DNA of 64,000 bases, from positions 13,260 to 77,259 of the forward strand of contig DASTWQ010000073.1 in assembly GCA_035758545.1 (NCBI GenBank), read 5' to 3'. The stretch is from JAFDVN01 sp035758545. GTDB lineage: Bacteria; Acidobacteriota; Holophagae; Holophagales; Holophagaceae. Of this stretch, positions 17,743 to 25,934 are shown one piece after another. A program made the translations under genes and the position numbers. The notes beneath the pieces were generated by a model, which had not been told where the DNA came from, ran no database searches, and saw only the letters and a program-made list of their open reading frames with translations. Each line of letters opens with the position of its first letter. Positions within the stretch are counted from its first letter, which is position 1.

Positions 17743-18387
17743 TTACTTTCGACGAGAGCGGCGGCCTTGAGACCGCCCAGCGGACTCAAAGACGTCCGCC
17801 CGACGGAGGGGTTGGGCGTCGGGCTCATCGTGAACGAGGATTCCGCCAGAGGACGAGTGAAGGTGGTCCGATTCGTGGAGACCGAATAGGCCGCCGAGGT
17901 AAACCATGAGTGCTTGGAATCGGCCTTTAGCCTGGAAAACCCACTCGCGGTTGATCGACTTGTACCACTCAGGTTGGAGTGCATCACCAAGCACCATCTT
18001 CTCCGGTTCGGCCTGGTCTGACAGCTTCGGTCCGAGAACACGCTCCGGTTTGCCATGGGCCAGCTTGTCTCTCAACCGAAAGACCTCGGTTGCAAACTGA
18101 AGAGGCTCTTGACCCCAGTTGGGATCGCATCCGGCGGTGGTATGGAGGACATTTACCTTCGACTTCCACGACAGCCGCTCTATCTCGTCCCAAAACGGAA
18201 TCGCTCGGGCACCGAGCGAGTTGAGGTATGACTCGATCGAGAATGCAATAAAGACGACGACCGGTGCCAACGGCAAACGCACTTGATCATCTCGTTCAAG
18301 CAGGCCGTACATGGACATCAGTGCGCCTACTGACCTGCTCTGTGCGGTGAAATCTGAGAAGGCCTGGTAGTAGCGCATGTACGGCAT
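17743..18387 (-). CDS. HEPN-like hypothetical protein, integron cassette gene
   Basis: A 214-residue protein. An all-helical region includes VVVFIAFSIESYLNSLGARA and then FRLRDKLAHGK, where R106-D107-x3-H111 fits the R-polar-x3-H signature of HEPN ribonuclease-like domains. No signal peptide or membrane anchor is obvious. The start is at 18387, 6 nt after an attC-like core GTTAGGC; an in-frame ATG at 18378 is possible. Its last 25 or so codons run through a degenerate attC-like sequence. In another frame a TGA lies just before that sequence, so the natural 3' end may have been shifted by a small indel. Toxin, defence or RNA-processing roles are possible but unproven. Confidence 0.55.
   Translation of the reverse strand: MPYMRYYQAFSDFTAQSRSVGALMSMYGLLERDDQVRLPLAPVVVFIAFSIESYLNSLGARAIPFWDEIERLSWKSKVNVLHTTAGCDPNWGQEPLQFATEVFRLRDKLAHGKPERVLGPKLSDQAEPEKMVLGDALQPEWYKSINREWVFQAKGRFQALMVYLGGLFGLHESDHLHSSSGGILVHDEPDAQPLRRADVFESAGRSQGRRSRRK
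17752..17817 (-). repeat. Degenerate attC-like site 3
   Basis: On the minus strand, GCCCAAC (17817-17811, fits RYYYAAC) is followed by an arm GGGCGGAC that pairs with GTCCGCTG about 16 nt later. A good GTTRRRY core is not found at the expected far end. The site is embedded in the 3' end of the HEPN-like reading frame. Confidence 0.45.
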
Positions 18388-18393
18388 TCTGAC

Positions 18394-18443
18394 GCCTAAC
18401 TTTGAAATAGGCGAACAGGTTGGTGGAGGGCCAATCCAACCTG
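18394..18443 (-). repeat. Partial attC/att junction upstream of the first cassette
   Basis: On the minus strand a perfect hairpin CAGGTTGG-N12-CCAACCTG (18443-18416) precedes the core GTTAGGC at 18400-18394. The matching outer RYYYAAC box further upstream is unclear. It marks the entry side of the cassette island. No integrase gene lies upstream. Confidence 0.45.
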
Positions 18444-18476
18444 ACACGGTCGCTCGGGTGGGTGTGAAGGATCTTT

Positions 18477-18494
18477 GCGGCTTAGGATAGCCGC
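18477..18494. terminator. Hairpin between rarA and the cassette island
   Basis: GCGGCT-TAGGAT-AGCCGC forms a 6-bp stem about 19 nt beyond the rarA stop. No T-run follows in the rarA direction, so it is a weak terminator candidate or part of the recombination site. Confidence 0.3.
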
Positions 18495-18512
18495 AGCAGG
18501 CGGGCCGGAGCC

Positions 18513-19961
18513 TCAGTCGCCGTCCTTCGGCTCCGCGATCAGGGCGCGGCGGAGGGTGAAGCGGGGGCCGCCCAGGCGGGCGAGGGCGCGGGCGAGGGCC
18601 TCGCGGCTGCAGGCCAGGTCGGCGGCCCAGGCTTCCATCGGGAGGGTGCCGCCCTCGGGGTGATCGGCCACCCAGGCCTCCCACAACGCGCCGAGCCGGG
18701 CGGTGTCGGGTTCTTCGCGGTCGCGCCAGCTGCGCTCCTGGGGGCGGATGGGCTGGTGGAAGCGCTCGCCCTGCAGCCGCTCCGGCAGGAAGGCCTGGGG
18801 CTTGTCGTAGTCGCTGTGGGAGTAGTGGTAGCCCTCGCCGCGGCCGGCCTTGCGGGCGGTGGCGGTGTGGGCGTCGCGGATGGCGTCGGGGATGGGCGCG
18901 TCCTCGGCGGCCAGCGCGGCGTCGATGGCGGTGATGGTGGCGTTGCTCTTGGGGGCGTTGGCCACGTAGATGACGGCCTGGGCCAGGGGGATGCGGGCCT
19001 CGGGCCAGCCGATCTGCTCCACGGCGCGGCTGGCGGCCTCGGCCAGGAGGAAGGCCTGGGGATCGGCGTTGCCCACGTCCTCCGCCGCCGTGACCATCAG
19101 GCGCCGGGCGATGAAGCGGGGGTCCTCGCCGCCGCGGATCATGCGGGACACGTAGTAGAGCGCGGCGTCGGCGTCCGAGCCCCGCAGGCTCTTCTGGAAG
19201 GCGCTGGCCAGGTCGTAGTGGCCGTCGGCGCGGTCGAACATCATGCGCCCGCCCAGGGCGTTCTGGAGCGATTCCAGGTCCGGCGCCTCCATGCCGAGCC
19301 AGATGTCCAGGCCCGACAGCGCGGACCGCAGGTCGCCGCCGGCCCACTGGGCCAGCCAGTCGAAGGCCTCGGAGGGCTGCGGCGCGCCGGGCCGCTCCTG
19401 GGCCCAGGCCCGCTGCAGCACCGTCCGGATGCTGGCGGGCTCCAGCCCCTTCAGGGCGATGAGCGTGCAGCGGCTGCGGAGCGCGGGGTTCAGGTAGAAA
19501 GCTGGATTCTCCGTGGTGGCGCCGATGAGCACCGCCTCGCCCCGCTCCAGGAAGGGCAGCAGGATGTCCTGCTGGGCCCGGTTGAAGCGGTGGATCTCGT
19601 CCAGGAAGATCACCGGCGCCGCGCCCTTGAAGAGGGGCATGGAGGCCTGGTCCAGGAGGAACTTCTTCAGCTCCGCCGCGGAGCCCGTGACGCCGCTGAA
19701 CTCCACGAAGCCCCGGCCCGCCTGCTCCGCGAGGATGCGGGCGAGGGTGGTTTTGCCGGTGCCCGGCGGGCCCCAGAGCACCATCGAGGGCAGCCTCCCC
19801 CCGGCCGTCAGCCGCGACAGCGCCCCCTTGGGCCCCAGCAGGTGGTCCTGCCCCACGACCTCGTCGAGGGCCTTCGGGCGCATGCGTTCGGGGAGCGGGG
19901 CGGCGGGGATCAAGCGGTACCTGGGAATTCCCAGCTTAGCGGCGGGAGGAGGCCCCGGCAC
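18513..19961 (-). CDS. rarA: Replication-associated recombination protein A (AAA+ ATPase)
   Basis: A 482-residue protein of the RarA/MgsA/WRNIP1 clamp-loader-like family, acting at stalled replication forks. N-terminal PLPERMRPKALDEVVGQDHLLG is typical. The Walker A is GPPGTGKTT (about 64-72), the Walker B is VIFLDEIHRFN (about 117-127), sensor 1 is IGATTENPAF, and SRC carries the arginine-finger region. The C-terminal part includes GGEDPRFIARRLMVTAAEDVGNADP, the family's tetramerisation region. The start is uncertain: a GTG at 19961 is used here, but a TTG about 17 codons inside is possible, since conserved sequence begins near PLPERM. It stands alone next to the cassette island. Confidence 0.92.
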   Translation of the reverse strand: MPGPPPAAKLGIPRYRLIPAAPLPERMRPKALDEVVGQDHLLGPKGALSRLTAGGRLPSMVLWGPPGTGKTTLARILAEQAGRGFVEFSGVTGSAAELKKFLLDQASMPLFKGAAPVIFLDEIHRFNRAQQDILLPFLERGEAVLIGATTENPAFYLNPALRSRCTLIALKGLEPASIRTVLQRAWAQERPGAPQPSEAFDWLAQWAGGDLRSALSGLDIWLGMEAPDLESLQNALGGRMMFDRADGHYDLASAFQKSLRGSDADAALYYVSRMIRGGEDPRFIARRLMVTAAEDVGNADPQAFLLAEAASRAVEQIGWPEARIPLAQAVIYVANAPKSNATITAIDAALAAEDAPIPDAIRDAHTATARKAGRGEGYHYSHSDYDKPQAFLPERLQGERFHQPIRPQERSWRDREEPDTARLGALWEAWVADHPEGGTLPMEAWAADLACSREALARALARLGGPRFTLRRALIAEPKDGD

Positions 19962-19999
19962 TTGTGATCCCGGTCCATGGCCCCCGCGGCGCGGGCGCC

Positions 20000-20005
20000 T
20001 AGGCT
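20000..20005 (+). promoter_or_regulatory. Candidate -10 hexamer TAGGCT for the CBS-domain gene
   Basis: TAGGCT lies 22 nt before the start at 20028, followed by a good AGGAGG ribosome-binding site. Confidence 0.35.
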
Positions 20006-20027
20006 GGCTTCAGCCAGGAGGTGGCCC

Positions 20028-20475
20028 ATGTTCGTCAAGGACCTCATGACGCGGAAGGTCTTCACCCTGAGGGCGGATCAGAAGGCCCTGGAGGCCCACG
20101 AGATCATGGACTGGGCCCACGTCCGGCACGTGCCGGTGGTGGATGGGGAGGACCACGTGCTCGGCCTGGTGAACCGGCAGGACCTCCTGCGCGCGGCCCT
20201 GGCCCGGATCTCCTCGCGGGCGAACCTGGGGCCGGACCAGCAGCTGGCCCTGATCCCCCTGGACGCCATCTGGGAGCGGCACGTCCGCACCGTCTCCCCG
20301 GAGGCCACCGTGCGGGACGCGGCCCGGCTCATGCGGGCGGAGAAGCTCAGCTGCCTGCCGGTGGTGGAGGGCGGCAGGCTCGTGGGGATCCTCACGGACC
20401 ACGACATGCTGAAGGCCCTGGAGGCCTCCGCGGAGCTGGAGCTGGTCAGCGTCGAGCGGGTCAGCCCCGGGACGG

Positions 20476-20504
<29 letters not shown>
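20028..20504 (+). CDS. Tandem CBS-domain protein
   Basis: A 158-residue protein made of two CBS motifs. The first is about 1-60 (VKDLMTRKVFTLRADQKALEAHEIM, HVRHVPVVDGEDHVLGLVNRQDLL). The second is about 80-145 (VRTVSPEATVRDAARLMRAEKLSCLPVVEGGRLVGILTDHDML). Such stand-alone pairs usually bind adenosyl nucleotides and sense energy state; the partner is unknown. The start is fixed by AGGAGG 7 nt upstream. The C-terminus carries a repeated VSPGT from a perfect 15-bp tandem duplication, which also covers the stop of the convergent msrA gene. Confidence 0.9.
20460..20489. repeat. Perfect 15-bp tandem duplication across the CBS/msrA overlap
   Basis: GTCAGCCCCGGGACG occurs twice in a row. On the plus strand it encodes the repeated VSPGT of the CBS protein. 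On the minus strand it duplicates the end of msrA including its TGA. Confidence 0.8.
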
Positions 20505-21123
<619 letters not shown>

Positions 21124-21183
21124 CGGGGACCTCGCTGATCCTGGGGTGCCGCCAGGGGGCCGCCTGTGATGCGAGAATGGCCC

Positions 21184-22329
21184 ATGGCGTTCGTCTACCT
21201 CGACAACCATGCCACCACCCGGGTGGATCCGGCGGTGCTGGAGGCCATGCTGCCCTGGTTCAGCGAGCGCTACGGCAACGCCAGCTCCGCGCACCCGATG
21301 GGCCATCTGGCCGAGGGAGCCGTGGTCCAGGCCCGGGCGCAGGTGGCGGCGCTCCTGAACGTGTCGCCAGCGGAACTGGTCTTCACCTCCGGGGGCACGG
21401 AAGGCCTCAACCACGCCCTCCGCGGCGTCATGGAGGCCTTCCCCGCCAAGCGGCACCTGGTGACGACGGCGGTGGAGCACAGCGCCCAGCTGGCGGTCTG
21501 CGACCTGCTGCGGCGGTCCGGCGTCGAGGTCACGATTGTGGGCGTGGACGGTGAGGGCCGCCTGGACCTGGACGCCCTGGAGGCCGCCATCCGGCCCGAC
21601 ACGGCCCTGGTGTCGGTGATGGCCGCCAACAACGAGACCGGCGTGCGCTTCCCGGTGGCGGAGGCCGCCGCCCGGGCCAAGGCCAAGAGCGCCCTTCTTC
21701 ACGTGGACGCGGTCCAGGCCGCGGGCAAGGTGCCGGTGGACGCCGGCGCCTGGGGCGTGGACCTGCTCACGCTGAGCGGCCACAAGTTCCACGGCCCCAA
21801 GGGCGTCGGCGCCCTCTTCATCCGACGGGGGCTGCGCCTGAAGCCGCTGATGCCGGGGCACCAGGAGCGCGGCCGGCGCGGCGGCACCGAGAACGTCCCG
21901 GCCCTGGTGGGCCTGGGCAAGGCCGCGGAACTGGCCGCGGCGCGCCTGCCGGAGATGGGGCGGGTGGCCGGGCTCCGGGACCGGCTGGAGGCGGCGATCC
22001 GGTCCATCCCGGACAGCCATATCCACGGCGCCGGGGCGGAGCGGCTCCCGACGGCCTCCCTGGCGGGCTTCGCCGGGATCGAGGGCGAGGCCCTGCTCCT
22101 GAAGCTGGCGGAGCGCGGCGTCTGCGTCTCCACCGGCAGCGCCTGCACCACGGGCCAGAAGGAGCCCAGCCACGTGCTGAAGGCCATGGGCGCCCCGGCG
22201 GACCTCGCCAAGGGCACCGTGCGGTTCTCCCTCAGCCGGGAGACCACCGAGGCGGAGATCGCCGCGGTGGCGGAGCTGCTGCCGGGCCTCGTGGCCGAGC
22301 TGCGGGCCCTGTCGCCCTTCGCGCGCTAG
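21184..22329 (+). CDS. Cysteine desulfurase (NifS/IscS family)
   Basis: A 381-residue PLP enzyme that releases sulfur from cysteine as a persulfide for Fe-S cluster or thio-cofactor assembly. The N-terminus VYLDNHATTRVDPAVLEAM is diagnostic. The PLP lysine is in LSGHKFHGPKG (about residue 202). The catalytic cysteine is in GSACTTGQKEPSHVL (about 323). GGTENVPALVGLG is also conserved. The ATG at 21184 is preferred over 21166 or 21169 because it gives the usual N-terminus. No iscU, iscR or suf gene is adjacent, so whether it is IscS- or NifS-like in role cannot be settled here. Confidence 0.93.
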   Translation: MAFVYLDNHATTRVDPAVLEAMLPWFSERYGNASSAHPMGHLAEGAVVQARAQVAALLNVSPAELVFTSGGTEGLNHALRGVMEAFPAKRHLVTTAVEHSAQLAVCDLLRRSGVEVTIVGVDGEGRLDLDALEAAIRPDTALVSVMAANNETGVRFPVAEAAARAKAKSALLHVDAVQAAGKVPVDAGAWGVDLLTLSGHKFHGPKGVGALFIRRGLRLKPLMPGHQERGRRGGTENVPALVGLGKAAELAAARLPEMGRVAGLRDRLEAAIRSIPDSHIHGAGAERLPTASLAGFAGIEGEALLLKLAERGVCVSTGSACTTGQKEPSHVLKAMGAPADLAKGTVRFSLSRETTEAEIAAVAELLPGLVAELRALSPFAR

Positions 22330-22336
22330 GCCCCCG

Positions 22337-23299
22337 CTAGGCGCCGGCCAGCAGCGCGTCCATGGCCTCTTCCAGGGCCGCGTCCAGCCAGCGCAGGCCC
22401 GGCACGCCCCGGCCCAGGTAGCCCATGTGGCCGCCGCCCTCCACCACCTGGAGCTGCACGCCGGGCCCCAGGGCGCAGGCCTCCACGTCGGAGGCCGGGG
22501 CGAAGGGGTCGTCCCGGCTCGTGAGGATCAGCGTGGGCGTCTCGATGCCGCCCAGGTGGGGCCCGGCGGAGCAGCGGGCGTAATAGTCCTCCCGGCTTTC
22601 GAAGCCGCCGGCCGGGGCCGTGTAGGCCGTGTCGAAGTCCCGCAGGTCCGCGAAGGGCGGGAAGGTCGGGAACGCGGGGATGAGGCCGAAGGCGGCGCGC
22701 TCCCGCACCTGGGCCTTGAGCATGCGCACGAAGCGGAGGTCGTAGACGCGGTTGAAGCCCCGCGTGATGCGGCGGCTGCAGGCGTCCAGGTCCACGGGCG
22801 GGTTCACGGCGATGGCCGCGTCCGGCAGCGTGAGGTGGCGGTCCCGGCCCAGCAGGAGCAGGAGCATGTTGGCGCTGATGGAGAAGCCGATGGCCAGGTG
22901 CCGCTGCTCCGGGAAGAGCCCCTGGCCCATGAGGAAGACCGTGGCGAGATCGAGGGTGCTGCCGCTGTGGTAGGGCCGCGCCGCGGCGCCGCGGCCCTCC
23001 CCGGCGCCCCGGTGGTTCACGGCGATGACCGAGTGCCCCCGGGACCAGGCCAGAGCCGCGGCCCGGCGCATGTAGTCCGCGTCCGCGCTGCCGCCCAGGC
23101 CGTGGAAGAGGTGCACGGCCACGCCGCTGGTGCCCCGCGCCACCCGGAGCTTGAGGACATCCTGGTCCGGCAGCTTCAGGGAGAGGCTCTGCCAGGGCGG
23201 CGTCACGCACCGGCTGGGGAGCAGATGCGCGAGGATCGTCTGCGCGTGGGGGCCCTTCGCCCACCAGGGCGGGCGGAAGGGAGGGACCTCAATCATCAT
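22337..23299 (-). CDS. YheT-family alpha/beta hydrolase
   Basis: A 320-residue hydrolase. The N-terminus FRPPWWAKGPHAQTILAHLLPS is characteristic of the YheT/ABHD1-3 group. HLFHGLGGSADADYMR and NHRGAGEG follow. The nucleophile is probably the serine in GFSISANMLL, the acid DD of ILTSRDDPFAP, and the histidine of VEGGGHMGYLG. The substrate is unknown; esters or acyl-lipids are likely. Its start overlaps the stop of the upstream secreted-protein gene (ATGATGA), and it lacks its own ribosome-binding site, so it is translationally coupled. It faces the cysteine desulfurase gene tail-to-tail with 7 nt between them. Confidence 0.9.
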   Translation of the reverse strand: MMIEVPPFRPPWWAKGPHAQTILAHLLPSRCVTPPWQSLSLKLPDQDVLKLRVARGTSGVAVHLFHGLGGSADADYMRRAAALAWSRGHSVIAVNHRGAGEGRGAAARPYHSGSTLDLATVFLMGQGLFPEQRHLAIGFSISANMLLLLLGRDRHLTLPDAAIAVNPPVDLDACSRRITRGFNRVYDLRFVRMLKAQVRERAAFGLIPAFPTFPPFADLRDFDTAYTAPAGGFESREDYYARCSAGPHLGGIETPTLILTSRDDPFAPASDVEACALGPGVQLQVVEGGGHMGYLGRGVPGLRWLDAALEEAMDALLAGA

Positions 23300-23814
23300 T
23301 CATCGCGCTTGTAGACCTGGGTGTAGTCGAAGGCCTGGTCCAGCTTCGGGTGCGAGTAGGTGGTCCGGATGGTGAGGGTGTCACCATCCAGCTCCAGGGC
23401 GTCGGTCAGCGTATAGCCGTCCCCCTGGAGCACCAGGGTCAGGCTGTTGGGCGCGTTCTGCTTGAGGCTCGCCTGGAACTTCTCCTCGTCGTCCCGGCGG
23501 GTCCAGGCCACGGCGGTGGCGTTGAGGTCCAGGTTGATGGGCACTTCCTTGCCGAACGTGAGGGAGTAGCCCGCGCCGCCGAGCACGCTCAGGTGGTCGT
23601 AGGGCAGGCAGGCGTTGGTGAGCCTCTTCTTCCAGAGCGTCCGCTGGAGGATGTTCATGCCCTGGACGAAGGAGGCGATGCGGTCCTTGATGGCGTCGCT
23701 GTCCGGCACGGACAGGCTCCACTCGCCGTCCCACTTCACCTTGGCCGCGGGCTTCGGCTTGGCCTTGGCCTGACCCGGGGACACGAGGGCGGGCGGCATC
23801 AACAGGAAGGGCAT
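23296..23814 (-). CDS. Hypothetical protein, possibly exported
   Basis: A 172-residue protein. A short hydrophobic N-terminus (MPFLLMPPALVSPGQA) may be a weak export signal. The remainder is beta-rich with WDGEWSLSVPDSDAIKDRI and a run resembling a lipocalin- or calycin-like barrel (NSLTLVLQGDGYTLTDALELDGDTLTIRTTY). No domain is firmly recognised. The start has GGAGG 6 nt upstream. A TAGACT element lies at 23853-23848 on the same strand. It is the first gene of a coupled pair with the YheT-like hydrolase, whose function it may share. Confidence 0.55.
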   Translation of the reverse strand: MPFLLMPPALVSPGQAKAKPKPAAKVKWDGEWSLSVPDSDAIKDRIASFVQGMNILQRTLWKKRLTNACLPYDHLSVLGGAGYSLTFGKEVPINLDLNATAVAWTRRDDEEKFQASLKQNAPNSLTLVLQGDGYTLTDALELDGDTLTIRTTYSHPKLDQAFDYTQVYKRDE

Positions 23815-23847
23815 GGGGGCCTCCGGTCAGGATGGGGATGGGCCGCC

Positions 23848-23853
23848 AGTCTA
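23848..23853 (-). promoter_or_regulatory. Candidate -10 hexamer TAGACT for the hypothetical protein/YheT pair
   Basis: On the minus strand TAGACT lies 33 nt before the start at 23814. It follows directly after the end of ubiX. Confidence 0.33.
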
Positions 23854-23865
23854 GCGCCCCGGGAA

Positions 23866-24438
23866 TCAGCCCTTCCAGCGCCTCGGATCGTCCTCGGGCA
23901 GGCCCAGCTGATCCAGCACCCGAGTGGCGAAGGTGTCCACCAGGTCCGGGATGCCCTGGGGCCTGGTGTAGTAGCCGGGCATGAGGGGCATGACGATGGC
24001 CCCGGCATCGTGGACCCGGAGCATGTTCTCCAGGTGGATGCGGTTCAGGGGCGTCTCCCGCAGGCAGAGCACCAGGGGGCGGCGCTCCTTGAGGCAGACA
24101 TCCGCGGCCCGGCTGACCAGGCTCTCGCTCACGCCCGCGGCGATGCGGCCCAGGGCCCCGGCGGAGCAGGGGACGAGGACCATGCCGTCCTGGCGGAAGG
24201 AGCCCGAGGCGATGTCCGCCCCCAGGTTGTGCTCGTTGCGAAGGCCGATCTTGGGGTTGAGGCCCGCCAGGTCCTCGGCCTTCAGGCCGGTCTCATCCAG
24301 GAGGCAGCGTCGGCCCGTGGGCGAGACCAGCAGGGCGACCTCCGCCACCTCTGGATGGGCCGCCAGGCGCTTCAGCACCCCCACGCCGAAGGCCGAGCCG
24401 CTGGCTCCGGTGATGGCGAGGGTGAGGCGCTTGGGCAT
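23866..24438 (-). CDS. ubiX: Flavin prenyltransferase UbiX
   Basis: A 190-residue enzyme that joins dimethylallyl phosphate to FMN, making the prenylated flavin used by UbiD-type decarboxylases. Family features are LTLAITGASGSAFGVGVLKRL at the N-terminus, VLVPCSAGALGRIAAGVSESLVSRAADVCLKE, RPLVLCLRETPLNRIHLENM and PLMPGYYTRPQ. Length is typical. It starts 8 nt after the murC stop and is probably read with murC. No ubiD is in the window, so its decarboxylase partner must be elsewhere. Confidence 0.95.
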   Translation of the reverse strand: MPKRLTLAITGASGSAFGVGVLKRLAAHPEVAEVALLVSPTGRRCLLDETGLKAEDLAGLNPKIGLRNEHNLGADIASGSFRQDGMVLVPCSAGALGRIAAGVSESLVSRAADVCLKERRPLVLCLRETPLNRIHLENMLRVHDAGAIVMPLMPGYYTRPQGIPDLVDTFATRVLDQLGLPEDDPRRWKG

Positions 24439-24445
24439 GGGGACC

Positions 24446-25810
24446 TCAGAGGGCCAGGAACGCCGGCCCCACCTGTGTGATGCTCCCCGCGCCGAAGGTC
24501 ATCAACAGGTCCCCGGGGCGGGTGAAGTCCTTGAGGATCTCCGGCAGGTCCTCGACCTTGGGCACGAAGTGGACCTCCTTCTGGCCATGGGCCCGCAGGC
24601 TCTCCACCACCGTCTCGCCGGTCACGCCCTCCAGGGGCGCCTCGCCGGCGGCGTAGATGTCCGTGATCACCACGGCGTCCGCCTCGAAGAAGGCCCGGCC
24701 GAACTCCTCCAGCAGGGCCTCGGTGCGGCTGTAGCGGTGGGGCTGGAAGGCCACGACGATGCGGCGGTCGGGGAAGCCCGCCCGGGCCGCCGCCAGGGTG
24801 GCGGCGATCTCGGTGGGGTGGTGACCGTAGTCGTCCACCACCAGGACCCCGTCCTTCTCGCCCTTCTTCGTGAAGCGCCGCTCGGCGCCGGTGAATTCCG
24901 CGAGGCTCGCGCGGATGCTCTCCACGCCGACCCCCAGCTCCCGGGCCACGCCCATCGCGGCGAGGGCGTTGAGCACCATGTGGTGGCCGGGGACGCCCAG
25001 CTCGAACTCGCCCAGGTCCTCGCCGGCGGCGGCGACCTTGAAGCGGGTGCGGAAGCCCTCCTGGCGGATGTCCGTGGCCCGCAGCTCCGCCTGGCGGCTG
25101 GTGCCGTAGGTGCGTACGGGGCGCTTGAGCCGGGGCAGGGCCGCGGCGGCGTTGGCGTCGTCGATGCAGAGGAATACGGAGCCGTAGAAGGGGATCTTGT
25201 TGGCGAAGGCCACGAAGGCGTCCTGGATCTCCGCCAGGTCCGCATAGTGGTCCAGGTGCTCCCGGTCGATGTTCGTGATCACCGCGATGGTGGGGCTCAG
25301 CATCAGGAAGCTGCCATCGCTCTCGTCGGCCTCGGCCACCAGGTAGGCGCCCTTGCCGAGCTTGGCGTTGCTGCCGAGGATGCCCAGGCGCCCGCCGATG
25401 ACGATGGTGGGGTCGAGCCCGCCGTGGAAGAGGAGCTGGGCCACCATGCTGGTGGTGGTCGTCTTCCCGTGGGAGCCCGCCACGGCGATGCCCTGCTTGA
25501 GGCGCATGAGCTCCGCCAGCATCTCGCCCCGGGGGATGACGGGGATCTTGGCCTGGTGGGCGGCCACCACCTCGGGGTTGTCGTCCTTCACGGCGCTGGA
25601 GATCACCACCACCTGGGCGCCCTCGATGTGGCGGCCGTCGTGGCCCTCCAGCACGCGGATGCCGAGGGACTTCAGGCGCTCGGTGGTGGCGGAGGCCTTC
25701 TGGTCCGAGCCGCTCACCTGGAACCCGAGGTTGGCCAGCACCTCGGCGATGCCGGACATGCCGATGCCGCCGATGCCCACGAAATGGATGGCTTTGATCT
25801 GGCCGAACAC
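24446..25810 (-). CDS. murC: UDP-N-acetylmuramate--L-alanine ligase
   Basis: A 454-residue cytoplasmic Mur ligase that adds L-alanine to UDP-MurNAc with ATP in peptidoglycan synthesis. The N-terminal HFVGIGGIGMSGIAEVLANLGFQVSGSD is the UDP-binding domain. VAGSHGKTTTTSMVAQ is the ATP-binding loop (about 110-125). AEADESDGSFL and NIDREHLDHY are the central-domain motifs, and DDYGHHPTEIAATL begins the C-terminal domain. It stands apart from other mur/ftsW genes, which is unusual since these normally cluster in a dcw locus. It is followed by ubiX. Confidence 0.97.
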   Translation of the reverse strand: MFGQIKAIHFVGIGGIGMSGIAEVLANLGFQVSGSDQKASATTERLKSLGIRVLEGHDGRHIEGAQVVVISSAVKDDNPEVVAAHQAKIPVIPRGEMLAELMRLKQGIAVAGSHGKTTTTSMVAQLLFHGGLDPTIVIGGRLGILGSNAKLGKGAYLVAEADESDGSFLMLSPTIAVITNIDREHLDHYADLAEIQDAFVAFANKIPFYGSVFLCIDDANAAAALPRLKRPVRTYGTSRQAELRATDIRQEGFRTRFKVAAAGEDLGEFELGVPGHHMVLNALAAMGVARELGVGVESIRASLAEFTGAERRFTKKGEKDGVLVVDDYGHHPTEIAATLAAARAGFPDRRIVVAFQPHRYSRTEALLEEFGRAFFEADAVVITDIYAAGEAPLEGVTGETVVESLRAHGQKEVHFVPKVEDLPEILKDFTRPGDLLMTFGAGSITQVGPAFLAL

Positions 25811-25887
25811 GCGCGCTCCTCTGGATCCTCCAGCTTAAGCAACCTCGGCCCCGCCGGGCGCATCCAATGCACAGGGGCAGGCTGGAT

Positions 25888-25903
25888 TGGCACGAGGCTT
25901 GAA
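25888..25903 (+). promoter_or_regulatory. Possible sigma-54-type promoter before the lipoprotein gene
   Basis: TGGCACGAGGCTTGAA matches the -24 part of the sigma-54 consensus perfectly and spaces TTG correctly at -12. The normally invariant C of TTGC is A, so function is doubtful. It lies 31 nt before the start at 25935. Confidence 0.3.
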
Positions 25904-25934
25904 CTGCCTTCCTGCGCTTACCCAAGGAGGTCCC

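Noticed and set aside
18388..20000. Search for an integron integrase next to the cassette array
   Set aside because: The gene upstream is rarA, with clear AAA+ motifs. No tyrosine recombinase motif was found anywhere in the window, so the array is called integrase-less here.
22326..23264. A long frame shifted against the YheT-like hydrolase
   Set aside because: The protein is almost only Arg, Pro, Gly and Ala, while the other frame has all YheT motifs.
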